Shown here: positions 39,346 through 48,260 of the stretch, piece by piece | How positions within the stretch are numbered: position 1 is the first letter of the stretch | Layout of the letters: each line of letters opens with the position of its first letter | NCBI RefSeq assembly: GCF_042676245.1 | Contig: NZ_JBHTKA010000001.1 | Location: 1,364,001-1,428,000, forward strand | Reading direction: 5' to 3' | DNA from: Ohtaekwangia kribbensis | GTDB taxonomy: Bacteria; Bacteroidota; Bacteroidia; Cytophagales; Cyclobacteriaceae | Length of the DNA: 64,000 nucleotides | Translations under genes and position numbers: made by a program | The notes under the pieces: generated by a model | Database searches by the model: none | What the model was told of the DNA's origin: nothing | Seen by the model: only the letters and a program-made list of their open reading frames with translations

Positions 39346-40395
39346 GTGAGTAAGAAGAAATCATTTCCGGATATCAGCACCCTCGTTCGCAGAAACATTC
39401 TGACCATGAAACCCTATTCATCCGCGCGCGATGAATTTAAAGGTGAAGCAGAAATATACCTGGATGCCAACGAGAATCCATACCAATCGCCTTATAATCG
39501 TTATCCGGATCCGCTGCAGTGGAATGTAAAGAAGGAACTCGCTGCGATCAAGAATGTAAATCCCAAGCAGATATTTTTAGGAAACGGAAGTGATGAACCT
39601 ATCGATTTACTGATCCGCGCGTTCTGCGAACCAAACCAGGATTCTATACTCATCACCGAGCCAACCTACGGTATGTATTCGGTATGTGCCGAAGTTAATG
39701 CCGTGAACGTTCAGCGTGTATTACTCACCCCGGATTTTGATATAGACCTCGATGCGTTCCCCAGAACGTTTGATGCTACTACAAAAATTATATTCCTGTG
39801 TAGTCCGAATAACCCAACGGGTAATTTATTAAGTCGTGACAAAATTCTGGAAGTATTAAAACGCTTCTACGGATTGGTAGTGATCGATGAAGCCTATATC
39901 GATTTTGCCAAGAGTAAAAGTTTCCTCGAAGACCTTACGAAATATCCGAACCTGGTAGTGCTGCAGACTTTCTCCAAAGCCTGGGGACTTGCTGGCTTGC
40001 GCCTCGGTATGTGTTTCGCATCCGAAGACATCATCAACATCCTGAACAAAATCAAATATCCATACAACGTAAACATCCGTACGCAGGAGCTTGCACTCGA
40101 TGCACTCGAGAATGTACACGTTATGGAAGAGTGGGTAAAGGAAATTATCAAGCAACGCACGAAGCTTGTTAAAGCACTCGAAAAACTTTCGATCGTAGAA
40201 AATATATACCCTTCCGACAGTAATTTTATACTGGTACGGGTAAAAGATGCTCCGGCTACGTATCAATATTTACTCGAACACCGCATCATTGTGCGCGACC
40301 GTTCGCGTGTAACGCTTTGCTATAACTGCATCCGCATCACCGTTGGTACACCGGAAGAAAACGAACGCCTCATGAAAGCCCTGGAAGAATTATGA
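39346..40395 (+). CDS. hisC: Histidinol-phosphate aminotransferase
   Basis: 349 residues from the GTG at 39346 (SKKKSFPDISTLVRRNI); the conserved part begins MKPYSSARDEF. PLP fold type I: GNGSDEPIDLLIRAF, ITEPTYGMY, SPNNPTGNLL, VVIDEAYIDF and the PLP lysine in LQTFSKAWGLAGLRLGM. It transaminates imidazole-acetol phosphate to histidinol phosphate with glutamate. The gene overlaps hisB by 4 bp. A GTG start immediately after a repeat array is unusual, but the family length and the lack of an ATG before the conserved part fit it. Confidence 0.97.
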   Translation: MSKKKSFPDISTLVRRNILTMKPYSSARDEFKGEAEIYLDANENPYQSPYNRYPDPLQWNVKKELAAIKNVNPKQIFLGNGSDEPIDLLIRAFCEPNQDSILITEPTYGMYSVCAEVNAVNVQRVLLTPDFDIDLDAFPRTFDATTKIIFLCSPNNPTGNLLSRDKILEVLKRFYGLVVIDEAYIDFAKSKSFLEDLTKYPNLVVLQTFSKAWGLAGLRLGMCFASEDIINILNKIKYPYNVNIRTQELALDALENVHVMEEWVKEIIKQRTKLVKALEKLSIVENIYPSDSNFILVRVKDAPATYQYLLEHRIIVRDRSRVTLCYNCIRITVGTPEENERLMKALEEL

Positions 40396-41507
40396 AAAGA
40401 GTATTATTCATAGATCGCGATGGAACCCTCATCATCGAACCACCTGATGAGCAGATCGATTCCCTTGAAAAACTGGAATACTATCCTGGTGTATTCACCT
40501 GGCTCAGCAAGATTGCCGCTGAAACGGATTTTGAACTGGTGATGGTAACGAACCAGGACGGCCTCGGCACAGACAGTTTTCCGGAAGACACCTTCTGGCC
40601 CGCTCAAAACAAAATGCTCAAGGCGCTGTCCAATGAAGGTATACATTTCCCCAAGATATATATCGACCGGAGTTTTCAGCGCGAGAACAAACCTACGCGT
40701 AAACCGGGCACCGGCATGCTTACCGAATTCTTTACCGATGCGTATGATCTGAAGAATTCATTTGTATTGGGCGATCGCCTCACGGATGTAGAACTTGCCA
40801 AAAATTTAGGAGCACAAGGTATACTGCTCAACAACGGAAGTCTCGCAGAGAAAATGAAAGCGCAGAACCTGGAGCAACACTGCGCACTCACAACCACATC
40901 GTGGAAAGATATATATACTTTCCTCACCAGGCCTAACCGTAAGGCAACAGTAAAACGCACCACCAAGGAGACCGATATTGACATAACGATCGATCTGGAT
41001 GGCAGCGGCAAATCGCAGATGGAGACCGGACTTGGTTTCTTCGATCACATGCTCGATCAACTGGCGCGGCACGGTAATATAGACCTCTCTATAAAAGTAA
41101 AAGGCGATCTGCACATTGATGAACATCACACCATTGAAGATACAGCGCTCGCACTCGGTGAAGCTTTCCTGAAAGCACTGGGCGACAAGCGTGGTATAGA
41201 GCGTTATGGTTTCTGTTTACCGATGGATGATTGTCTCGCACAGGTAGCGATTGATTTTGGCGGAAGACCGTGGATTGTTTGGGATGCCGAGTTTAAGCGT
41301 GAGAAGATCGGTGAGATGCCAACGGAGATGTTCTATCACTTCTTCAAATCATTTTCAGATACATCCAAAAGCAATCTGAATGTGAAAGTAGAAGGCACGA
41401 ACGAGCATCATAAGATCGAAGCTATATTTAAGGCTTTCGCGAAGGCCATTAAAATGGCAGTCCGTAAAGAAGGGAACCAACTGCCCAGTACCAAAGGTAT
41501 ATTATAA
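40392..41507 (+). CDS. hisB: Bifunctional histidinol phosphatase / imidazoleglycerol-phosphate dehydratase
   Basis: 371 residues. N-terminal HAD phosphatase (about 1-165) with FIDRDGTLII (nucleophile Asp8 and Asp10), VTNQDGLG, and a C-terminal DxLTD-like VLGDRLTDVELA. The C-terminal IGP dehydratase (about 180-371) has HMLDQLARHGNID, HIDEHHTIEDTALALGEAF and GTNEHHKIEAIFKAFAKA. It catalyses dehydration of IGP and dephosphorylation of histidinol phosphate. The fused form is found in enterics and many Bacteroidetes. ATG overlaps hisC by 4 bp. Confidence 0.97.
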   Translation: MKRVLFIDRDGTLIIEPPDEQIDSLEKLEYYPGVFTWLSKIAAETDFELVMVTNQDGLGTDSFPEDTFWPAQNKMLKALSNEGIHFPKIYIDRSFQRENKPTRKPGTGMLTEFFTDAYDLKNSFVLGDRLTDVELAKNLGAQGILLNNGSLAEKMKAQNLEQHCALTTTSWKDIYTFLTRPNRKATVKRTTKETDIDITIDLDGSGKSQMETGLGFFDHMLDQLARHGNIDLSIKVKGDLHIDEHHTIEDTALALGEAFLKALGDKRGIERYGFCLPMDDCLAQVAIDFGGRPWIVWDAEFKREKIGEMPTEMFYHFFKSFSDTSKSNLNVKVEGTNEHHKIEAIFKAFAKAIKMAVRKEGNQLPSTKGIL

Positions 41508-41538
41508 CATCAAACGTTTAACAGGACGTAGCACAAAC

Positions 41539-42123
41539 ATGAAGCTCGCAATCATTAAATATAATGCAGGTAACATTCAATCCGTTTCGTTTGCCCTCGA
41601 ACGACTCGGTGTTGATTTTACCATAACCGACAATGCGGAAGAGATCATGAAAGCCGATAAGGTATTGTTTCCGGGTGTAGGGGAAGCCAGCACCACCATG
41701 CGATACCTGCGTGATAAAAAACTTGATCAGCTGGTACCTGCACTCAAACAGCCGGTGCTGGGTATATGCCTGGGCATGCAACTGATGTGCAGACACTCGG
41801 AAGAGAACGATACAACCTGCATGGGTATATTTGATGAAGAGGTAAAACTGTTTGTTCCGAAAGATGATCTGAAGGTACCGCACATGGGCTGGAACAACGT
41901 TGTGAAAGCCAACGGATGGCTCGATCCTGCTATTGAAAATCAGTACGCCTATTTTGTACACAGCTATTATGTACCCGTTAATTCCTATACATCGGCTGTA
42001 ACCGAATATATTACACCCTTCAGCTCGGCTATGCACCGCGATAATTTTTATGCGGCACAATTTCACCCCGAGAAATCGGCCAAAGCCGGTGAACTGGTAC
42101 TGAAAAGTTTTTTGAAGGTATAA
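41539..42123 (+). CDS. hisH: Imidazole glycerol phosphate synthase, glutaminase subunit
   Basis: 194 residues. Class I glutamine amidotransferase: FPGVGEASTTM, the catalytic Cys in VLGICLGMQLMC, His and Glu in AAQFHPEKSAKAG. Provides ammonia to HisF; the two subunits act together. PHMGWNNV (oxyanion side) and DNFYAAQFHPEKS match HisH. hisA follows 43 bp later. Confidence 0.97.
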   Translation: MKLAIIKYNAGNIQSVSFALERLGVDFTITDNAEEIMKADKVLFPGVGEASTTMRYLRDKKLDQLVPALKQPVLGICLGMQLMCRHSEENDTTCMGIFDEEVKLFVPKDDLKVPHMGWNNVVKANGWLDPAIENQYAYFVHSYYVPVNSYTSAVTEYITPFSSAMHRDNFYAAQFHPEKSAKAGELVLKSFLKV

Positions 42124-42166
42124 TGTAACTTTAACGCGATAATAACAACCCAACCGCATCAACCTC

Positions 42167-42880
42167 ATGAGAATTATTCCTGCCATTGATCTGATAGACG
42201 GCAAATGTGTAAGGCTTACGCAAGGCGACTATGCTCAGAAAAAAGTATACAACGAAAATCCACTGGATGTTGCCAAGTCGTTTGAAGACCAGGGCTTGCA
42301 ATATTTACACCTGGTAGACCTGGATGGCGCCAAAGCCGGAAAAGTTACCAATTGGAAAGTGGTGGAAAGTATAACTGCGCACACGAAGCTTATTGTTGAT
42401 TTTGGTGGCGGTATAAAAACAGACGATGAGATACGAAAACTTTTTGAGCGCGGTATCCGGCAGGTAAATTTAGGAAGTATCGCGGTGAAGGAACCTCAGA
42501 AAGTAATCCAGTGGATCGATGAGTTTGGGTCAGACAAAATCATTCTCAGCGCCGATGTAAAGAATAACACGATCGCAATCAGCGGCTGGCAGGAAAGTTC
42601 CTCCATCAACATCCGGAATTTCCTCCGCGACTATATTGAGAATGGTATTGAATATGTTACCTGCACCGACATCAGTACAGATGGTATGCTTACCGGGCCG
42701 AATATTGAACTCTATAAAACATTAATACTAAGTTTCCCGCAGCTTCACCTGGTAGCAAGCGGTGGTGTAGGCACTATGGAAGATCTGCAGGAGCTGAAGC
42801 GGATTGGTGTAGACGGTGTCATTGTAGGGAAAGCTATATACGAAGGACGCGTAAAACTGGAAGAACTGGCACTGCTATAG
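42167..42880 (+). CDS. hisA: ProFAR isomerase
   Basis: 237 residues. TIM barrel beginning RIIPAIDLIDGKCVRL (catalytic Asp8), LVDFGGGIKTDDEIRKLFERGIRQVNLGSIAV, the second acid in CTDISTDGMLTGPN and VASGGVGTMEDLQEL. It isomerises ProFAR to PRFAR. Both phosphate-binding loops are intact and length is typical. Confidence 0.97.
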   Translation: MRIIPAIDLIDGKCVRLTQGDYAQKKVYNENPLDVAKSFEDQGLQYLHLVDLDGAKAGKVTNWKVVESITAHTKLIVDFGGGIKTDDEIRKLFERGIRQVNLGSIAVKEPQKVIQWIDEFGSDKIILSADVKNNTIAISGWQESSSINIRNFLRDYIENGIEYVTCTDISTDGMLTGPNIELYKTLILSFPQLHLVASGGVGTMEDLQELKRIGVDGVIVGKAIYEGRVKLEELALL

Positions 42881-42932
42881 TATAATAAGCTATAGCAACA
42901 GAAAATACGATCAGGAACTAAACTATATTTCC

Positions 42933-43691
42933 GTGCTGACAAAAAGAATTATACCGTGTCTTGACATTAAAGATGGCCGCACGGTAAAGGGTATAAATTT
43001 CGTAAACATCCGCGATGCTGGCGACCCGGTAGAACTGGGCGCAACCTACGCGCAGCAAGGTGCTGATGAACTCGTGTTCCTCGATATATCCGCCACAAAT
43101 GAGCAACGTAAAACATTTGCTTCGCTGGTAAAAGATATAGCACGCCAAATCAATATACCATTCACCGTGGGCGGTGGTATCAGCAGCGTTGCCGATGTTG
43201 CTCCGCTGCTCGAAGCGGGTGCCGATAAAGTAAGTATAAATTCAGCGGCCGTACGCAATCCAAATCTTATCGATGAACTTTCAAAGGCATTTGGTGCGCA
43301 GTGCATTGTACTCGCCATTGATGCCCGCAAGATCGACAACGCCTGGACTGTACATACGCACGGTGGTAAAAATGCTACCGATAAAAAACTTTTCACCTGG
43401 GCAAAAGAAGGACAGGAACGCGGTGCCGGTGAAATACTTTTTACCAGTATGGATCACGATGGAACAAAGGCAGGCTTCGCCAACGATCCGCTCAGCAAAC
43501 TTCACGACTTGTTACAGATACCGGTGATCGCTTCCGGAGGGGCCGGCACAAAAGAACATTTTATCGATGCCTTTATTCTCGGGAAAGCAGATGCTGCACT
43601 GGCAGCGAGTATATTTCACTTCGGTGAGATCAAGATCCCGGAACTGAAAGCATTCCTGAATACCAAGAACATTACCATGCGCATGAACTGA
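42933..43691 (+). CDS. hisF: Imidazole glycerol phosphate synthase, cyclase subunit
   Basis: 252 residues from the GTG at 42933 (LTKRIIPCLDIKDGRTVKG). Catalytic Asp11 in CLDIKDG and the second Asp in VLAIDARKI, with FTVGGGISS, FTSMDHDGTKAGF and VIASGGAGTKEHF. Forms the cyclase with HisH. No other start fits the conserved N-terminus, so GTG is used. It is 52 bp after hisA and 43 bp before hisIE. Confidence 0.97.
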   Translation: MLTKRIIPCLDIKDGRTVKGINFVNIRDAGDPVELGATYAQQGADELVFLDISATNEQRKTFASLVKDIARQINIPFTVGGGISSVADVAPLLEAGADKVSINSAAVRNPNLIDELSKAFGAQCIVLAIDARKIDNAWTVHTHGGKNATDKKLFTWAKEGQERGAGEILFTSMDHDGTKAGFANDPLSKLHDLLQIPVIASGGAGTKEHFIDAFILGKADAALAASIFHFGEIKIPELKAFLNTKNITMRMN

Positions 43692-43734
43692 CACTATATA
43701 TAGTTTATCCGATGGTACCTCAACCGAACTGATA

Positions 43735-44334
43735 ATGAAAGATCTTAAAATAAATTTCTCAAAGCTTAACGGACTTGTTCCGGCTGTTGTTCAGGATGCA
43801 CGCACCAACAAAGTGCTGATGCTGGGTTTTATGAATGAAGACGCGTATCAAAAAACATTGCGCGACAAGCGTGTAACGTTCTACAGCCGCAGCAAGCAAC
43901 GCCTCTGGACAAAAGGAGAAACATCCGGCAACTTTCTTGAATTAGTAGATATACTCCTCGACTGCGACCAGGACACGCTGCTTGTCAAAGCAAATCCCAA
44001 AGGTCCTGCATGTCATACCGGTGCCGATACATGCTTCAACGAAACGAACGATGACTGGAATCTTTCTTCACTCGCGGCCATCATCGAAGATCGTAAAGTC
44101 AATCCGCAGAAAGGTTCCTATACCAACAAGCTGCTCGACTCAGGTATAAATAAAGTAGCACAAAAAGTTGGTGAAGAAGCCGTAGAACTGGTAATCGAAG
44201 CCAAAGACGACAACAAAGACCTGTTCCTCGGAGAAGCCTCCGACCTGCTATACCATTACCTTGTGCTGCTTACTGCGAAAGGCTATACACTGAATGAAGT
44301 ATTGGACGTGCTGAAGAAGCGACACGCGAAATAA
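43735..44334 (+). CDS. hisIE: Bifunctional phosphoribosyl-AMP cyclohydrolase / phosphoribosyl-ATP pyrophosphatase
   Basis: 199 residues. N-terminal HisI: GLVPAVVQDARTNKVLMLGFMNEDAY, YSRSKQRLWTKGETSGNFLELVDI, DCDQDTLLVKANPKGPACHTGADTCF (zinc Cys). C-terminal HisE (from about residue 115): ALEDRK-like IIEDRKVNPQKGSYTNKLLDSGINKVAQKVGEEAVELVIEAKD. Last gene of the operon. A degenerate repeat region follows at once, and the convergent flavoprotein gene ends at 44579. Confidence 0.97.
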   Translation: MKDLKINFSKLNGLVPAVVQDARTNKVLMLGFMNEDAYQKTLRDKRVTFYSRSKQRLWTKGETSGNFLELVDILLDCDQDTLLVKANPKGPACHTGADTCFNETNDDWNLSSLAAIIEDRKVNPQKGSYTNKLLDSGINKVAQKVGEEAVELVIEAKDDNKDLFLGEASDLLYHYLVLLTAKGYTLNEVLDVLKKRHAK

Positions 44335-44340
44335 AAAGCT

Positions 44341-44545
44341 GCGAGCCGCGAGAAAGGCTGCTGGCTTCTGTCCGCTGGCTACTGGAGAATGCAGAGGCAC
44401 TGCGCCACTTAACGCAATCAGCAACTAACAGAAGAGCGTCTAGCAGTTAGTGAGTGTCCGGGGGCTAGCAGCTTATTTAACGCAATAGTAGCCATAGCAA
44501 CAACGACTAGCAGCTAGTAGCCAGAAGCTAGCAACTGCTATAGGT
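44341..44545. repeat. Degenerate 7-bp arrays, CTAGCAG family, in both orientations
   Basis: Left part (44356-44385) reads CTGCTGG, CTTCTGT, CCGCTGG, CTACTGG. Middle and right parts (44407-44545) read CTAGCAG, TTAGTGA, CTAGCAG, CTAGTAG, CCAGAAG, CTAGCAA, CTGCTAT. The left part is the inverse of the right part. It fills the gap between the convergent hisIE and flavoprotein genes. Confidence 0.7.
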
Positions 44546-44578
44546 AAATCGCCATCCATGGCATACACGCAGCCAAAC

Positions 44579-46063
44579 CTAAAATCGAATGTCTGCGTAG
44601 ACTCCACTCATGCTGGTGCGGCAGGATAGTTTACCTTTCAGTGCATCGGGTTTGAAGAGTGATTTACCTAAGAGCATGCGTACACATTCCTGTATACCTT
44701 CGGTGATGGATGGATGGGGATGGACACACTCGGCCAGTTCTTCTATACCTTTGTTCATCCAGATCAACAATGCTACGGCTTGTATAGCGCTGGAGGCATG
44801 ATTACCGATAATCTTGAGACCGAGTATCTTCATGTGATCATCGTTGGTAACGAGCAGCTTGATAAATCCTTGTGTATTGCGTTTCGCGATAGCGCGCGGA
44901 ATGCAGCTATAGTCCAGCGTTACTACTTTGTAATCTATATTTTTTTCGCGTGCCTGTGTCTCATTCAGTCCTACGCCCGCCACTTCCGGGTTCAGGAACA
45001 TAATCGTGCTGATGTTCTCATATACCAGCTTCCGCTCCGGACTACCAAATATCTTTTCTACGGCATAACGTCCTTCGAGTTCACCTACATTTACCAGTGA
45101 TATATCAGCTGTGATATCCCCTACCGCATAAATGTTGGATATATTTGTTTGCGTATCGTTGTCTTCAATGCCACGTTTTGAAATGCTGATATCAACCTTC
45201 TCATCCCACAGGTCTTCATAATTCGGTATACGTCCTACAGCAACAAGCGCTTTCTCTACATTGAACACCGACTTGGTTCCGTCATCGTATTCCAATTCAT
45301 ACTCTACACGTCCGTGCTTGATCTCCATGCGAATGAGACGCGAGTTACGGTGAATGAGTACACCGCTGTTCTCCATGTTACGTTCAATAACATGTACTAT
45401 ATCTTCATCTTCAAACGGCAGTATACGATTGCCTTTATCGATCAGGTGTACCTTTGTTTTTCCAAAGCCCGAAAAGATTGTAGCATATTCACATCCGATA
45501 ACCCCGGCACCGACAATCACCATGCTCTCCGGAAAATCTTCCATCTTCTCAATGCCCTCGCTGGTCATTACGCTCTTTTCATCGATCGGCAACTCCGGTA
45601 AATATCGTGGTCTGCTTCCTGTAGCGAGTATAATATAATCGGCCCACACTACTTCGCGCGTTCCGTCTTCCTGTGTGATCTCGATCTCGTTCTGACTCAG
45701 TAATTTTGCTGTGCCCTGTTTGAATGATACCAGGTCTGCATACTGCGAGCTCTTCATCAGTTGCAGATGTTCTTCGAGCATACCTTTGCGTTCATCAATG
45801 GCACGCATTACTTCATCCTGTATCTCTTTATAATTAATGGTTGGTACCTGCAGGTTGAAGCGCTTCAGGTTCTTCAGGAACGATGCCGTTTCGCGCGAGA
45901 GCTCCCACCACGTTTTGGAAGACAGTGCACCATTCACGACACCGGCACCTCCTACCAGGTTCCGTTCAATGAGAAGTGTTTTCTTTCTGAAGTCCAACGC
46001 GCGCATCGTGGCAGCATAACCGGAAGGGCCTGCCCCGATAACGACCAGATCATATCTATTCAT
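44579..46063 (-). CDS. FAD/NAD pyridine nucleotide oxidoreductase, SthA/Lpd-like, without redox disulfide
   Basis: 494 residues from ATG 46061-46063 (MNRYDLVVIGAGPSGYAATM). FAD motif VIGAGPSGYAA, NAD motif VIVGAGVIGCEYATIFSGFG, second FAD motif NIYAVGDITAD, and a dimerisation domain with HPHPSITEGIQ. In the usual position of the disulfide (GGxCxxxGC) the sequence is LVGGAGVVNGALSSK: neither Cys is present. It cannot act as a dithiol oxidoreductase; soluble transhydrogenase-like hydride transfer or another NAD(P)H reaction is more likely. Which one is unknown. Convergent with the his operon. Confidence 0.85.
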   Translation of the reverse strand: MNRYDLVVIGAGPSGYAATMRALDFRKKTLLIERNLVGGAGVVNGALSSKTWWELSRETASFLKNLKRFNLQVPTINYKEIQDEVMRAIDERKGMLEEHLQLMKSSQYADLVSFKQGTAKLLSQNEIEITQEDGTREVVWADYIILATGSRPRYLPELPIDEKSVMTSEGIEKMEDFPESMVIVGAGVIGCEYATIFSGFGKTKVHLIDKGNRILPFEDEDIVHVIERNMENSGVLIHRNSRLIRMEIKHGRVEYELEYDDGTKSVFNVEKALVAVGRIPNYEDLWDEKVDISISKRGIEDNDTQTNISNIYAVGDITADISLVNVGELEGRYAVEKIFGSPERKLVYENISTIMFLNPEVAGVGLNETQAREKNIDYKVVTLDYSCIPRAIAKRNTQGFIKLLVTNDDHMKILGLKIIGNHASSAIQAVALLIWMNKGIEELAECVHPHPSITEGIQECVRMLLGKSLFKPDALKGKLSCRTSMSGVYADIRF

Positions 46064-46211
46064 AATAAAGCAACTAAAGGCAAAATGGTTTGTTTTACAC
46101 ACCAAGGTACGACTTTCGTCAGGTTTAAATCAACGAAAAACTTAAACACCGTGGCGATATTTATGGTAACCAACGTACTGGCCATAAGCTTTTGATCTGT
46201 GGGGTATACAG

Positions 46212-46241
46212 ATTGAAGTAACCGTTTATTGTTTAAATTTG
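46212..46241 (+). promoter_or_regulatory. Promoter of the histidine kinase
   Basis: ATTG (46212-46215), 18 bp, TAAATTTG (46234-46241; exact -7 consensus). It decides the kinase start: the in-frame TTG at 46239 lies inside the -7 box, so ATG 46272 must be used. Confidence 0.6.
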
Positions 46242-46271
46242 AAACAAAGCCCTGATACCATCGCGCATTGG

Positions 46272-48260
46272 ATGAAACCGATCTACTCAGTTGTATTTTC
46301 CGGACGTCAGTATACCAGAACGTTGTCTGAAAGAAGGGGCGTTACTATAGCCAATGCCATCGGACTAAGCCTGGTTGCATTAACGTTATTGCTCTTTGTA
46401 TTTTATTATACATGGTATGGCTGGAGTGTTGTTACCGGTGCGATTCCGGCTATCGGGCTGTTGGCGGCCAATACGATTTTACTAAATCGTTTCGGGTTCG
46501 TTAACATCAGCCGTATATGGACGTGCCTTCTGATACCTGTTATCATTACTGCGCTTTCTATTTACTCCAAAACAATTTACTATAACTCGCCCGAAGAGCT
46601 GGACTACTTTACATTCCGCTTTGTTATACTCGGCAGTTGCTCATTTCCCTGGGTGTTGTTCTCCCTGCACGAGAAAAAGTTATTGCTGTTTTGTTCACTC
46701 GCAGGTATGGTGATATTACTGGCGTACGATCCGCTTCATCAGTGGTTCAGTGTTGGTTATTCACAGGATCGTCTGAAAGCATCCACGTATTACTTTGCCA
46801 ATGTTGTCATCTTTATATCCTATTGTTTACTGGTAAGTGCACTCGCTTTTCTGAAGTGGACATCCGAACGGAACGAAGCCCGAAACATGGAGTTAATCGA
46901 TGAGCTGAATGATACCAATGAAATTCTGACAGAGAAGAATGCAGAGATCGAAGCACAGACTTCCGAGCTGCAGGCACAAAGTGATGTACTGGAAACAAAC
47001 CAGCGGCAATTACTCGATGCGTATCGGATGATTGAAGAACAAAAGAACAGGCTGCTCACCCAAAATCAATCACTCACCTCGGAGTTACTCGAAAAGAATA
47101 AAGATCTGACGGAGACAAACTCGGAACTGATCAAACACAACAACGAGCTGCGACAGTTCTCCTATACGGTGTCTCATAATTTACGCGGACCGGTAGCCAG
47201 CTTACTCGGACTGATCAACCTGTTGGAGCCTACAGCACTCGCTCAGAGTGATGCCGAGATACTCGATCACATTCGCACGTCTACCGAACGATTGGACATG
47301 ATCATTAAAGATCTCACCAAGATCATCGACATTCGTCATGATATATTCAAGATCCGCCAGAAGATCAGCATTGAGGAAGAGATCGATGAGACATTCGCGA
47401 TTCTGCACAAAGACACGCTGCAGTCGGACGTAATACTGGTCAAGAACATTCATCAGCACTATATATACTCAGTAAAGCCGATGGTGCACAGCATTGTGTA
47501 TAACCTGTTGAACAATGCACTGAAATACCGCTCCTCGGAACGGCAACCCGTTATTATTGAAATAACATCATCGGAAGATGAAATGTACTATATCCTGGAG
47601 GTACAGGACAACGGGCTGGGCATTGATCTGAAGCGAAACCGCGATAACCTCTTCAAGCTATACAAGCGTTTTCACTTTCACACCGAAGGAAAAGGTTTGG
47701 GGCTATACCTGGTGAAGTTACAGGTAGAAGCGCTCGGAGGACATATTACGGTTGACAGCGAAATAAATCGCTATACTAAATTTACAGTGTACCTGAAGAA
47801 GCCGGAAGATATACAGCGCCAGGTGTTACTGAAAGAGCGGTATGCCGAGATCTTTTATGATGCACAACTTAACGCTACCGGTATAATCTGGCAGGAGTCT
47901 GTTACCAGCGAACAATACCGCCATGCTTTCGCGAAGACATTAGATTTTGTGAAAGTATATAATACTCCCAATTTTATTGCCGACCTTTCGCGCCACGGAT
48001 ATATTGACAAGGAGGACCAGCGATGGATGTTCCGCGAGATAATTCCTGAATCAGCGCGTAACGGATTGACACGTATTGCTACGGTACACCCAAATGCCGA
48101 TAGCCACATTGACAACTATATTCAAAGTATACAGGACGTTACTGCGCCTTTCGGTATCACGCAACGATACTTTACATCGATGCAGGATGCCGTGGAGTGG
48201 ATTGAATCGGAGAATGAGAAGATAGCTTTGAAAATAAGAACGAATGGAAAGGTTAATTGA
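46272..48260 (+). CDS. Membrane histidine kinase with C-terminal STAS-like domain
   Basis: 662 residues from ATG 46272 (MKPIYSVVFSGRQYTR). Six hydrophobic segments occupy about 30-205. A long coiled coil follows (220-305, repeated Glu/Leu heptads), then the HisKA H-box SYTVSHNLRGPVASLLGL and the ATPase boxes NLLNNALKY, DNGLGID and GKGLGLYLV. After residue 540 comes a separate domain (YAEIFYDAQLNATGII... IADLSRHGYI...) like the STAS/SEC14-type tail seen in Bacteroidetes. No response regulator is adjacent. Input may be a membrane or lipid signal. Its 3' end overlaps the PAP2 gene by 17 bp, so they are linked. Confidence 0.87.
   Translation: MKPIYSVVFSGRQYTRTLSERRGVTIANAIGLSLVALTLLLFVFYYTWYGWSVVTGAIPAIGLLAANTILLNRFGFVNISRIWTCLLIPVIITALSIYSKTIYYNSPEELDYFTFRFVILGSCSFPWVLFSLHEKKLLLFCSLAGMVILLAYDPLHQWFSVGYSQDRLKASTYYFANVVIFISYCLLVSALAFLKWTSERNEARNMELIDELNDTNEILTEKNAEIEAQTSELQAQSDVLETNQRQLLDAYRMIEEQKNRLLTQNQSLTSELLEKNKDLTETNSELIKHNNELRQFSYTVSHNLRGPVASLLGLINLLEPTALAQSDAEILDHIRTSTERLDMIIKDLTKIIDIRHDIFKIRQKISIEEEIDETFAILHKDTLQSDVILVKNIHQHYIYSVKPMVHSIVYNLLNNALKYRSSERQPVIIEITSSEDEMYYILEVQDNGLGIDLKRNRDNLFKLYKRFHFHTEGKGLGLYLVKLQVEALGGHITVDSEINRYTKFTVYLKKPEDIQRQVLLKERYAEIFYDAQLNATGIIWQESVTSEQYRHAFAKTLDFVKVYNTPNFIADLSRHGYIDKEDQRWMFREIIPESARNGLTRIATVHPNADSHIDNYIQSIQDVTAPFGITQRYFTSMQDAVEWIESENEKIALKIRTNGKVN

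Noticed and set aside
41518..42204. Minus-strand ORF of 228 codons over hisH
   Set aside because: Antisense of a well-conserved gene; the product is low in recognisable motifs.
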